Positions 1 through 7,134 of a DNA stretch of 25,084 bases are shown here, in pieces. The DNA is from Butyricicoccus_A sp945486175. Lineage in GTDB: Bacteria > Bacillota > Clostridia > Oscillospirales > Butyricicoccaceae. The notes under the pieces were generated by a model, which ran no database searches, had not been told where the DNA came from, and was given only the letters and a program-made list of their open reading frames with translations. A program made the translations under genes and the position numbers. Within the stretch, counting starts at the first letter, position 1. Each line of letters starts with the position of its first letter. The stretch spans positions 1 to 25,084 of the forward strand of contig CALZUY010000022.1 of assembly GCA_945829445.1 (NCBI GenBank). Reading direction: 5' to 3'.

Positions 1-1332
1 ACGTTCGATGTCTCCATTCTGGAAATCGGCGACGGCGTTCTGGAAGTTCTGGCAACCGCAGGCAACAACCACCTCGGCGGCGATGACTTCGACCAGCGCA
101 TCATTGACTGGATGGCTTCTGAATTCCAGAAGTCCAGCGGCATCGACCTGCGCGGCGACAAGATGGCAATGCAGCGCCTGAAGGAAGCTGCGGAGAAGGC
201 AAAGATCGAGCTGTCCGGCGTTGCAACCACCACCATTTCCCAGCCGTATATCACCGCGGACGCAACCGGCCCGAAGCATCTGGAGCTGACGCTGTCCCGC
301 GCAAAGTTCAATGAACTGACCCACGACCTCGTAGAGGCTACCATGGGCCCGGTCAATCAGGCAATGAGCGACGCAGGCCTGTCTGCCGGCGACCTGTCCA
401 AGATCCTGCTGGTTGGCGGTTCCACCCGTATCCCGGCTGTTCAGGAAGCTGTTAAGAAGATCACCGGCAAGGATGCATTCAAGGGCATCAACCCGGATGA
501 ATGTGTCGCAGTTGGCGCAGCGATCCAGGGCGGCGTACTCGGCGGCGACGTCAAGGATGTCCTGCTGCTGGATGTCACCCCGCTGTCCCTCGGCATTGAG
601 ACCCTCGGCGGCGTATGCACCAAGCTGATCGACCGCAATACCACCATCCCGACCAAGAAGAGCCAGATCTTCTCCACTGCAGCAGACAACCAGCCGTCGG
701 TTGAGATCCATGTCCTGCAGGGCGAGCGTGAGATGGCAGCAGATAATAAGACCCTCGGCCGCTTCAACCTGGATGGCATTGCTCCGGCACGCCGCGGCGT
801 TCCGCAGATCGAGGTTACGTTCGACATCGATGCAAACGGCATCGTAAACGTATCCGCAAAGGATCTGGGCACCGGCAAGGAGCAGAAGATCACCATCACT
901 GCCTCCACCAACCTGTCTGATGACGAGATCAACAAGGCAGTTGAGGAAGCGGAGAAGTTCGCAGAAGAGGATAAGAAGCGCAAGGAGCAGGTTGAGATCC
1001 GCAACAATGCGGAGCAGCTCGTCTTCCAGTGCGAGAACACCCTGGGCGAGCTGGGCGACAAGATCGACGCGGCTGACAAGTCCGCTGTTGAGGCTGAGAT
1101 CACCAAGGTCAAGGATGCACTCCAGGGCACCGATACCGATGCGATCAAGGCTGCATCTGACAGCCTGATGGGCAAGTTCCAGGAAATCTCCGCAAAGATG
1201 TACCAGCAGGCAAATCCGCAGGGTGCTGACCCGAACGGCTTTGCAGGCGGCGCACAGGGCGGTTCGCAGACCGGTGCAAACGGCGAGCAGTATTATGACG
1301 CAGATTTCAAGGATGTTTCTGACGACAAGTAA
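1..1332 (+). CDS. dnaK: Molecular chaperone DnaK (Hsp70), 5'-truncated by window edge
   Basis: ATP-dependent cytosolic Hsp70 chaperone that folds and refolds clients with DnaJ and GrpE. The frame is open from base 1, so the start lies outside the window; about 443 residues are visible and roughly the first 170 (the start of the nucleotide-binding domain) are missing. The visible part begins in the TFDVSILEIGDG phosphate-loop region, continues through HLGGDDFD and the LVGGSTRIPAVQ motif at the end of the ATPase domain, then GIETLGGV and the substrate-binding beta domain, and a helical lid. The C-terminus is rich in G, Q and N and ends in an acidic tail (YYDADFKDVSDDK). dnaJ follows 163 nt downstream on the same strand, the usual hrcA-grpE-dnaK-dnaJ order, although the upstream genes and any CIRCE operator are not in view. 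Confidence 0.98.
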   Translation, partial: TFDVSILEIGDGVLEVLATAGNNHLGGDDFDQRIIDWMASEFQKSSGIDLRGDKMAMQRLKEAAEKAKIELSGVATTTISQPYITADATGPKHLELTLSRAKFNELTHDLVEATMGPVNQAMSDAGLSAGDLSKILLVGGSTRIPAVQEAVKKITGKDAFKGINPDECVAVGAAIQGGVLGGDVKDVLLLDVTPLSLGIETLGGVCTKLIDRNTTIPTKKSQIFSTAADNQPSVEIHVLQGEREMAADNKTLGRFNLDGIAPARRGVPQIEVTFDIDANGIVNVSAKDLGTGKEQKITITASTNLSDDEINKAVEEAEKFAEEDKKRKEQVEIRNNAEQLVFQCENTLGELGDKIDAADKSAVEAEITKVKDALQGTDTDAIKAASDSLMGKFQEISAKMYQQANPQGADPNGFAGGAQGGSQTGANGEQYYDADFKDVSDDK

Positions 1333-1353
1333 TCCAACATAAACAAGACGGCA

Positions 1354-1385
1354 GGCAGGTTGGGCTTCAACCTGCCTTGTCGGTT
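1354..1385 (+). terminator. Hairpin between dnaK and dnaJ, possible attenuator
   Basis: A perfect 9-bp inverted repeat (GGCAGGTTG, loop GGCTT, CAACCTGCC) lies 21 nt after the dnaK stop and is followed by a T-rich but interrupted stretch (TTGTCGGTTGTTC). The poor U-run suggests a partial terminator or an mRNA-stabilising 3' end that would lower dnaJ relative to dnaK, rather than a full stop. Its role is inferred; only the hairpin is seen. Confidence 0.5.
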
Positions 1386-1495
1386 GTTCGGATGGGAAAA
1401 CAGCTTCCCTCCGGCAGCCGCAGGAAAACCTCATTTATTCCGGCGACACGGTTCACCCCGGTTCGCCCCTTACATTTGCAGGAGGGTCATAGCAT

Positions 1496-2647
1496 ATGGC
1501 TGATAAAAGAGACTATTACGAGGTGCTTGGCGTCAGCAAGGGTGCGACCGATGACGAGATCAAAAAGGCGTACCGCAAGCTGGCAAAAAAATATCACCCC
1601 GATCTGAATAAGGACAATCCGGAGGCCGCAGACAAGTTCAAGGAAGCCGGAGAGGCATATGAAATTCTTTCCGACAAGGAGAAGCGCGCGCGGTACGATC
1701 AGTTCGGCTTCGCAGGCGTCGACCCGAACTATGGCGCCGGTCAGGGCGGCGGCTTTGGCGGTTTTGAAGATGTCGATCTCGGCGATATCTTCGGCAGCTT
1801 CTTCGGCGGCGGTTTTGGCGGTTCTTCGCGCCAGAATCGTGCGAATGCACCGCGGCAGGGTGAATCCATCCGCCGTTCCGTCGTGCTGAGCTTTGAGGAA
1901 GCCGCATTCGGCTGTGAAAAGGAAATCACCATTGACCGCATCGAGAAGTGCACCGAATGTGACGGCACGGGCGCGGAAAAGGGCACCTCGCCGGAGACCT
2001 GCCCGACCTGCCACGGCACCGGCACGGTACAGCAGACCCAGAGAACCCCGTTCGGTTCGTTCTCCACTTCTTCGCCGTGTTCCAACTGCCGCGGCACCGG
2101 CAAAATTATCAAGAAGCCGTGTAAGAAATGCCACGGCACCGGCACGGAGCGCCGTTCGCGCACGCTGAAGGTCACAATCCCGGCGGGCATCGACGACGGC
2201 CAGAGCGTAGCACTGCGCGGCCAGGGCGGCGCAGGTGTCAACGGCGGCCCGGCAGGCGATGTCATTGTAACCGTATCCATCCGTCCGCATCCGCTGTTCC
2301 AGCGCGACGGCTATGACGTATGGTGCGAGGTTCCGATTTCGTATGCACAGGCATGCCTCGGTGAAAAGCTGATTGTTCCGACAATTGACGGCAAGGTGGA
2401 ATACACCATGCCCGCAGGCACCCAGCCGGGCACGGTCTTCCGCATGCGCGGCAAGGGCATCCAGATGGTCAACGGCCGCGGTCGCGGCGACCAGTATGTT
2501 AAGGTCACGCTTGAGGTGCCGAAGAACCTGAGCGACAAGCAGAAGGAGCTGCTGCGTGAGCTGGAGGACAGCGATACGCCGCAGAATCATCCGGGCCGCA
2601 AGTCGTTCCGCGATAAGATGAAGGACCTGTTTGGCAAAAAGGACTGA
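1496..2647 (+). CDS. dnaJ: Chaperone protein DnaJ (Hsp40, type I)
   Basis: Co-chaperone that delivers unfolded clients to DnaK and stimulates its ATPase. At 383 aa it is full length with every type I domain: J-domain at residues 5-70 with the catalytic HPD at 34-36, a Gly/Phe-rich linker at about 76-105, a zinc-binding domain with four CxxCxGxG repeats (CTECDGTG, CPTCHGTG, CSNCRGTG, CKKCHGTG), and C-terminal substrate-binding beta domains. The ATG at 1496 is preceded by a strong AGGAGGG at 1480-1486. It is co-directional with dnaK, and a strong terminator follows 9 nt after the stop. Nothing is missing or unusual. Confidence 0.98.
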   Translation: MADKRDYYEVLGVSKGATDDEIKKAYRKLAKKYHPDLNKDNPEAADKFKEAGEAYEILSDKEKRARYDQFGFAGVDPNYGAGQGGGFGGFEDVDLGDIFGSFFGGGFGGSSRQNRANAPRQGESIRRSVVLSFEEAAFGCEKEITIDRIEKCTECDGTGAEKGTSPETCPTCHGTGTVQQTQRTPFGSFSTSSPCSNCRGTGKIIKKPCKKCHGTGTERRSRTLKVTIPAGIDDGQSVALRGQGGAGVNGGPAGDVIVTVSIRPHPLFQRDGYDVWCEVPISYAQACLGEKLIVPTIDGKVEYTMPAGTQPGTVFRMRGKGIQMVNGRGRGDQYVKVTLEVPKNLSDKQKELLRELEDSDTPQNHPGRKSFRDKMKDLFGKKD

Positions 2648-2656
2648 TTACACAAC

Positions 2657-2689
2657 AAAAGCCGCTCTGATTTTTCAGGGCGGCTTTTT
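2657..2689 (+). terminator. Rho-independent terminator after dnaJ (copy 1 of an identical pair)
   Basis: A-tract, GCCGCTCTGA stem, TTTT loop, TCAGGGCGGC, then T5. The 33-nt sequence is repeated without change at 3187-3219. The A-tract upstream would let it also stop minus-strand transcripts. Confidence 0.9.
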
Positions 2690-2705
2690 GGTTGCTCAAA
2701 AATAT

Positions 2706-2734
2706 TTGCAATTTATTGTCAGGTTATGTATAAT
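2706..2734 (+). promoter_or_regulatory. Housekeeping promoter (TTGCAA-N17-TATAAT)
   Basis: TTGCAA at 2706-2711, a 17-nt spacer, and a perfect TATAAT at 2729-2734, just after the dnaJ terminator. The predicted start is near 2741, where GAGG begins, 14 nt before the candidate small ORF at 2755. Confidence 0.65.
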
Positions 2735-2744
2735 AGACGTGAGG

Positions 2745-2838
2745 AAACAAAAAGATGCGGCAGCTGTGGGAAGCACACACCTTCCCACAGCCTGCGCAGG
2801 TGAACAGGACACCATACACAGCGGATAATCCGCACCGC
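2745..2838 (-). ncRNA. Candidate minus-strand small RNA opposite the small ORF
   Basis: On the minus strand a promoter at 2845-2873 would start RNA near 2838. About 50-90 nt later the RNA forms an 11-bp perfect hairpin (GCTGTGGGAAG, 7-nt loop, CTTCCCACAGC), then a short T-rich stretch (CTTTTTGTTTCC on that strand) typical of an intrinsic terminator. Size would be about 90 nt. It does not match SRP, 6S, tmRNA or RNase P signatures I know. Existence is inferred from signals only. Confidence 0.35.
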
Positions 2839-2883
2839 ACATTTATTATAGGCTATTTTCCCGCCGGATACAAGCATTTTTAA
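2755..2883 (+). CDS. Candidate 42-aa small protein
   Basis: A short ORF of 42 codons, starting MRQLWEAHTF and ending FPAGYKHF. It has a GAGG at 2741-2744, 10 nt from the ATG, and a near-consensus promoter directly upstream. Codon choice (CTG, CAG, GCG, CCG, GGC) resembles neighbouring genes. No membrane helix or family is recognised. Against coding: an 11-bp perfect inverted repeat (2763-2773 with 2781-2791) lies inside it, and the segment also looks like the terminator end of a minus-strand RNA. It may therefore be a structured RNA instead of a protein. Confidence 0.35.
   Translation: MRQLWEAHTFPQPAQVNRTPYTADNPHRTFIIGYFPAGYKHF
2845..2873 (-). promoter_or_regulatory. Minus-strand promoter (TTGTAT-N17-TATAAT)
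   Basis: Read on the minus strand: TTGTAT (2868-2873), 17-nt spacer, perfect TATAAT (2845-2850). It faces the plus-strand promoter at 2706-2734, so the two transcripts would overlap by about 100 nt. Confidence 0.5.
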
Positions 2884-3186
2884 GGGGTTCTCTCCCTTTT
2901 ACCGAAAGCTAACCGCTTGTGCCGATAGAAAACCTATCGCTCTTTGAGCAGTGCAGCGGTTCCGCATGCATTTTAGAATATACAGACTGCCGTCTGCATA
3001 GACTTCTGTTGCGTATGGGCGTTTCTGTGAAGCGTGCTCCCCGTGCGTTCACAGCCCTGCACAGCAGTTTTTTTGTTTTCCTCGCACGGGCGCGCCGGGC
3101 GGATGCTGATCGCACGATCGAATCCCCGTCATTCGTCCGGTGCTGCGCCGTGTGAGCGAAACTGAGTACACACGGCAGGATATGCA
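2884..3186. other. Gene-poor segment with several inverted repeats
   Basis: No convincing gene. Inverted repeats seen on the plus strand: AACCGCT...AGCGGTT enclosing a CGATAG/CTATCG hairpin with AAAAC loop (about 2910-2965); CAGAC/GTCTG (about 2985-3000); CCCGTGCG...CGCACGGG with a long loop containing a T7 run (about 3040-3100); and an 8-bp GCCGTGTG/CACACGGC stem (about 3146-3176) just before the second terminator. This could be the body of a long RNA started at 2741 and ended at 3219. I do not recognise the RNA class. Frames of about 80 codons here lack a ribosome site. Confidence 0.35.
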
Positions 3187-3219
3187 AAAAGCCGCTCTGA
3201 TTTTTCAGGGCGGCTTTTT
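3187..3219 (+). terminator. Rho-independent terminator, exact copy of 2657-2689
   Basis: Same A-tract, GCCGCTCTGA/TCAGGGCGGC stem and T5 tail as the terminator after dnaJ, 33 nt identical. No recognised gene ends immediately before it, so it either closes a non-coding transcript from 2741 or is a duplicate left by rearrangement. Confidence 0.85.
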
Positions 3220-3256
3220 CGCGCGATAAATGCGCCCCACTTCTTTCTCCACAAAA

Positions 3257-3285
3257 TTGACTTGTCTGTCCAAATATAGTACGAT
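3257..3285 (+). promoter_or_regulatory. Housekeeping promoter (TTGACT-N17-TACGAT)
   Basis: TTGACT at 3257-3262, 17-nt spacer, TACGAT at 3280-3285, placed to start RNA near 3292 for the gene at 3339. The leader holds a small GAGGAA/TTCCTC inverted repeat at 3303-3316. Confidence 0.65.
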
Positions 3286-3338
3286 AGGGGTAAACTTACT
3301 CAGAGGAACATTCCTCAGGGAGAGAGGGAGGCAACACA

Positions 3339-5180
3339 ATGAACAACAACGATTTCTTTGGGCAACAAAGCCCGTTTGGAGAAAATCCGTTCGGACAGGG
3401 CCCCTTTAACGGACACAACCGTCCGCCGAAGGGAAGCTGGAAGGAACAGCTCCGCCGGTTCCGGGAAAGGAAAAAGAACAAGCCGATTGAACCGAAGCAA
3501 AAGACCAAGGCGAGCCGCATCATACTGACAGCCGTGCTGTTTGTGCTGCAATTGATGGTACAGTTCTATGTCTCGCTGCCCGCGATCAATATCCAGAGCG
3601 CAGGCTTCTGGACATTTGTGGGGGAAAATCTCATCATCCTGATGGTGCTGACCAGTGTACTGTGCAGGGGTTCGTTTGCATCCAATCTGCGCCGGGTGTG
3701 CGGGGCAGTGGTTGGCATTGGCGTGGTCGCATTTTTTGCGCTTGCACTGCTGTCCAGCCCGATTTTGCAGTCACACCGCTATGCATCGCTGATGCAGGAT
3801 TCGATTGAACAGAAGGAAATCGAGGAATATACGCCGACGATTGACAATGTGCCGCTGCTGGATAAGGACAGCGCAGCGCGTCTGGCAAACCGTGCGCTCG
3901 GCAATCTGGTCGATGAGGTATCCCAGTTCGAGCTGTATGACACCTATCAGGTGACGGTTGCAGGCGCGCCGGTGCGCGTCCAGCCGCTGGATTATGTCGG
4001 CTTTGTCAAATGGTTCATGAACCGCAGCACCGGCATCCCGGCATATATCACCGTCGATATGAAGACGCAGAACACAAAGATTGTCCGCCTGGAAGAGGGC
4101 AAGGGCATCAAATATTCCCAGCATGCGTATTTCAATGACAACCTGCTGCGGCATGTCCGCTTCAATTATCCGTGTGACATGCTGGGCGATCCGCATTTTG
4201 AACTGGATGAATCGGGAAATCCATATTGGGTCTATCCGGTGCTGGAACACAAAATCATGCTGTTTAGCGGCACCGATGTCAAGGGTGTCATCACCGTTGA
4301 CCCGGTGACGGGCGAATGTGCACGCTATGAATTGGGTGACATTCCCGACTGGATTGACAATGTATACAGCCCGGACATTGTCATGCAGCAGTATGACTGG
4401 TATGGCAGCTATCAGAATGGCTGGCTCAATTCTGTTGTCGGACAGAAGGGCGTTGTGCAGACCACAGCGGGTTATAACTACATCCCGAAGGGCAATGACC
4501 TGTATATCTACACCGGCGTGACATCGGTTGTCAGCGATGAATCCAACATCGGCTTTATCTTTACCAACCTGCGCACGCGCGAGACGGAATTTTATGAAAT
4601 CGCAGGCGCGGAGGAATTTTCCGCGATGGAGAGCGCCGAGGGCGTGGTACAGCACCTCAATTATGACGCAACCTTCCCGATCCTGCTGATGATTGAAGGC
4701 CAGCCGACCTATACCGTCGCGCTCAAGGACAATGCGGGACTGGTCAAGCAGTACGGCATGGTCAATATGGCGCAGTACCAGATTGTCGCGACCGGTTCGA
4801 CCATCAAGGACTGCCAGGCGAATTACCGCAAGCTGCTTGAGAGCAACGGCGCAGAAGTCACGCAGTCCGCAACAGAGGAAATGACCGGCGTCATTGACGA
4901 TGTGCGCACAGCGGTCATCAGCGGCACAACGTATTATTACATTCGCCTGCAAGGCGGGGATGTGTATTATGTCCTCAGCGCAGCGGACAACGAGCAGGCT
5001 GTACTGCTGAATACGGGTGACACCGTGACACTGAATGTCGAGACAGCAGATGAAGGCAAGGAATTGCAGAAGGCAGGACTCAAGGGCGCGACAGCGGCCG
5101 AGGCCGCCCAGCCCGACCCGGAGGAAGAGGTTTCCGCTGAGCCGGATGAAACCGCGGCAGAACAGCTGCCGGAGGCATAA
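3339..5180 (+). CDS. Membrane-anchored protein of unknown function, 613 aa
   Basis: I do not recognise a named family with confidence. The start is supported by GGGAGG at 3326-3331, 7 nt from the ATG. Layout: a cytoplasmic N-terminus rich in N, G, F, Q and P (1-30), a basic stretch (33-60, RRFRERKKNK), three predicted membrane helices (about 60-80, 90-109, 119-143), then a large domain of about 430 residues rich in beta-type sequence, and an acidic, low-complexity C-terminal tail (EEEVSAEPDETAAEQ). With three helices and a basic N-terminus the large domain should lie outside the cell. The stretch DKDSAARLANRALGNL followed by sheet-like sequence is faintly like PepSY repeats, which is only a guess. 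It is monocistronic between its own promoter and a strong terminator. Confidence 0.85.
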   Translation: MNNNDFFGQQSPFGENPFGQGPFNGHNRPPKGSWKEQLRRFRERKKNKPIEPKQKTKASRIILTAVLFVLQLMVQFYVSLPAINIQSAGFWTFVGENLIILMVLTSVLCRGSFASNLRRVCGAVVGIGVVAFFALALLSSPILQSHRYASLMQDSIEQKEIEEYTPTIDNVPLLDKDSAARLANRALGNLVDEVSQFELYDTYQVTVAGAPVRVQPLDYVGFVKWFMNRSTGIPAYITVDMKTQNTKIVRLEEGKGIKYSQHAYFNDNLLRHVRFNYPCDMLGDPHFELDESGNPYWVYPVLEHKIMLFSGTDVKGVITVDPVTGECARYELGDIPDWIDNVYSPDIVMQQYDWYGSYQNGWLNSVVGQKGVVQTTAGYNYIPKGNDLYIYTGVTSVVSDESNIGFIFTNLRTRETEFYEIAGAEEFSAMESAEGVVQHLNYDATFPILLMIEGQPTYTVALKDNAGLVKQYGMVNMAQYQIVATGSTIKDCQANYRKLLESNGAEVTQSATEEMTGVIDDVRTAVISGTTYYYIRLQGGDVYYVLSAADNEQAVLLNTGDTVTLNVETADEGKELQKAGLKGATAAEAAQPDPEEEVSAEPDETAAEQLPEA

Positions 5181-5182
5181 CG

Positions 5183-5222
5183 AAAAAAAGCAGAGAATGG
5201 AACGTTCCATTCTCTGCTTTTT
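5183..5222. terminator. Bidirectional terminator shared by convergent genes
   Basis: A perfect 19-bp palindromic arm pair (AAAAAGCAGAGAATGGAAC and its complement) with A- and T-tracts on both sides. It can end the 613-aa gene on the plus strand and the pot operon on the minus strand, whose last stop lies at 5237. Confidence 0.93.
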
Positions 5223-5236
5223 GCATGTGCAGATTT

Positions 5237-6328
5237 TTATTTTGCCTTTACTTTGATCCACAGCTCGGAGAGCTTTTTCCGCAGCACTTCGTTGTCGCGG
5301 AATACCTCGTCCTTTTCATAACCGGAGCGTGGGATATACGCTTCATTGCCCTCATAGATACCGCCTTCGCCATAGGCGTCCGCCATGACGTCCGCATTGG
5401 ACGACGTATAGCCGACTGTTTCGGTGTTGTCCATCGAGGCGTCATAGGTCAGGACATAGTTGATAAACAGGTTGGCGAGCTCCGGATTGGATGCATTTTT
5501 CGGGATGACCATCGCATCGCTCCAGATATTTGTGCCCTGGTCGGGACAGTAATACCCCATATCCGGATTTTCCGACAGGATATATGCCGCATCGCCGCTG
5601 TAGACAATGCCGATGTCCTTGATGCCGTTAATCATGTTGTCGATGATCTCATCGGTGACATAGACCGGCTGCATGGTGTCGTTGACATTGCACAGCCATT
5701 CATAGGCCGCATTGATTTCGTCCTCGTTGTCGGTATTCATCGAATAGCCGAGCGCCTTGAGCGCCATCATGAACGAATCGCGCTCGGAGTCGTAGAGGTA
5801 CAGCCGGCCCGCATATTTGGTATCCGTGAGGATATTCCAGCCCTCGCGTTCGAGGTCATCGCGGGAGACGGTGTTTTTGTTGTAGACAATGCCGACCGAG
5901 CCCCAGAAATACGGGATGGAATAGGTGTTTTCCGGGTCGTAATCCAGTCCGCGGCAGTCATCCGCCAGCAGGTCAATGTTGGTGATGATTTCCTTGTCGA
6001 GCGGCTGGAGATAATTTTCCTTCATCAGGCGCTCGATCATATAGTCCGACGGAATGAGCACATCATAGCTGTCGCCTGCACTGATCTTGGTGTACATCAT
6101 CTCGTTGGAGTCGAAATACTCCATGATGACATGGCAGTCATATTCCTCCTCGAAATTGTCGATGAGGTCTTCTCCGGTGTATTCGCCCCAGTTGTAAATT
6201 TTGAGCGTATCGGAATTGCCGGAGGACTTGTTGGTGCCGTCAAATTCCGTGCCCGGGCCGCCGCAGCCTGCCAGCAGGCTGAGCAGCAGTGTGCCGCCGA
6301 GTATGGCGGAAAGCCATCTGTGTTTCAT
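5237..6328 (-). CDS. potD: Spermidine/putrescine ABC transporter substrate-binding lipoprotein PotD
   Basis: Extracytoplasmic receptor that binds a polyamine and passes it to PotBC. 363 aa. A lipoprotein signal peptide ends in LLAGC with the lipidated Cys at 22. The mature protein begins with the hallmark IYNWGEYTGEDLIDNFEEEY and contains the YDVLIPSDYMIERL, PYFWGSVG and IWSDAMVIP segments typical of the family. By eye alignment to E. coli PotD, the conserved Trp-x-Asp (W255/D257) is kept as WSD, but the acidic pair in DDARE is DSERD here and the MWNGSA Trp is Tyr (VYSGDA), so the exact polyamine preference is uncertain. ATGA overlap (4 nt) with potC and a GGAGG just upstream indicate coupled translation. 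It is the last gene of the operon. Confidence 0.93.
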   Translation of the reverse strand: MKHRWLSAILGGTLLLSLLAGCGGPGTEFDGTNKSSGNSDTLKIYNWGEYTGEDLIDNFEEEYDCHVIMEYFDSNEMMYTKISAGDSYDVLIPSDYMIERLMKENYLQPLDKEIITNIDLLADDCRGLDYDPENTYSIPYFWGSVGIVYNKNTVSRDDLEREGWNILTDTKYAGRLYLYDSERDSFMMALKALGYSMNTDNEDEINAAYEWLCNVNDTMQPVYVTDEIIDNMINGIKDIGIVYSGDAAYILSENPDMGYYCPDQGTNIWSDAMVIPKNASNPELANLFINYVLTYDASMDNTETVGYTSSNADVMADAYGEGGIYEGNEAYIPRSGYEKDEVFRDNEVLRKKLSELWIKVKAK

Positions 6329-7134
6329 GCGGTTTCCTCCTTTTTGCGGCGCGCCATGGCGCGGTCGCGGATCATCGGAATCAGGTTGAACAGGATGAGC
6401 ACTGCCGTGATGATGACGATGACCAGCGTGGAAATCGCATTGATGGACGGATTGATGCGCTTGGACATCGTGTAGACGAGAATCGAGATGTTCTGCACGC
6501 CGTTGCCCGTGACGAAATAGGAAATGACGAAGTCATCGAACGACATGGTAAACGCAATCAGCGCGCCGGAGACAATACCCGGCATGAGCTGCGGGATAAT
6601 CGCATGCCACAGCGCCTGCCAGGGATTTGCGCCCAGGTCGAGTGCCGCGTCCGCAAGATTCGGGTCGAGCGTGCGCAGCCGCGGCGTGATGGACAGCATG
6701 ACATACGGCGTACAGAACGCGACATGCGCGAGCAGCAGCGTGACAAAGCCCTTGCTGATTTCCATCGTCGCGAAGAACATCAAAAGGCCGATGGCGGTGA
6801 CAATATCCGGGTTCATAATCGGCAGGTCGTTAATCATGCCGACTGCCGAGCGCAGCGGGCGGCTGCATTTGGACAGGCCGATGACCGTGATTGTACCGAT
6901 GATGGTGGAAAGGATCGTCGCAAGGATGGCGACGACAAATGTCATCCAGATTGCATTCATCGTCGTGGAGGAAGAAAACATCTTTTCATACCAGCGCAGC
7001 GAAAAGCCGGAAAAATGCGTCAGCGAACGCGACGAGTTGAAGGAAAAGACGACGGTATAGACAATCGGGAGATAAAAGAACGCGATGACAGCCGCAAGAA
7101 TGACGCGTGTCAGCGGAAATTTTTTCTTTTTCAT
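6325..7134 (-). CDS. potC: Spermidine/putrescine ABC transporter permease PotC
   Basis: Inner-membrane permease subunit that pairs with PotB to form the polyamine channel. 269 aa, about six predicted helices, the first at about 10-30. The ATPase-contacting EAA loop is DAALDLGANPWQALWHAIIPQLMPGIVSG, written here in parts: DAALDLGANP, then GIVSG. The sequence FDDFVISYFVTG following the loop is typical of PotC. Both ends overlap neighbours by 4 nt (ATGA), as expected for stoichiometric expression with PotB and PotD. Confidence 0.95.
   Translation of the reverse strand: MKKKKFPLTRVILAAVIAFFYLPIVYTVVFSFNSSRSLTHFSGFSLRWYEKMFSSSTTMNAIWMTFVVAILATILSTIIGTITVIGLSKCSRPLRSAVGMINDLPIMNPDIVTAIGLLMFFATMEISKGFVTLLLAHVAFCTPYVMLSITPRLRTLDPNLADAALDLGANPWQALWHAIIPQLMPGIVSGALIAFTMSFDDFVISYFVTGNGVQNISILVYTMSKRINPSINAISTLVIVIITAVLILFNLIPMIRDRAMARRKKEETA

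Noticed and set aside
1487..2590. 367-codon open frame opposite dnaJ
   Set aside because: Antisense shadow of a fully conserved dnaJ; no start signal or known domain.
2884..2905. AAGGG/CCCTT hairpin as a terminator for the small ORF
   Set aside because: Stem of only about five pairs and only a short T4 tail; too weak to call.
2909..3187. Frames of 78 (plus) and 92 (minus) codons between the two identical terminators
   Set aside because: No Shine-Dalgarno site, Arg/Ser-rich unfamiliar sequences, and overlap with inverted repeats.
2741..3219. Known large housekeeping RNAs (RNase P, tmRNA, 6S, SRP)
   Set aside because: The GAGGAAA at the start is reminiscent of RNase P, but no other conserved RNase P, tmRNA or SRP element follows. 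6S cannot be excluded by eye but no closing stem was found.
5225..6475. 416-codon open frame opposite potD
   Set aside because: It starts inside the terminator region and mirrors potD codons; V/I/D-rich composition is typical of antisense frames.
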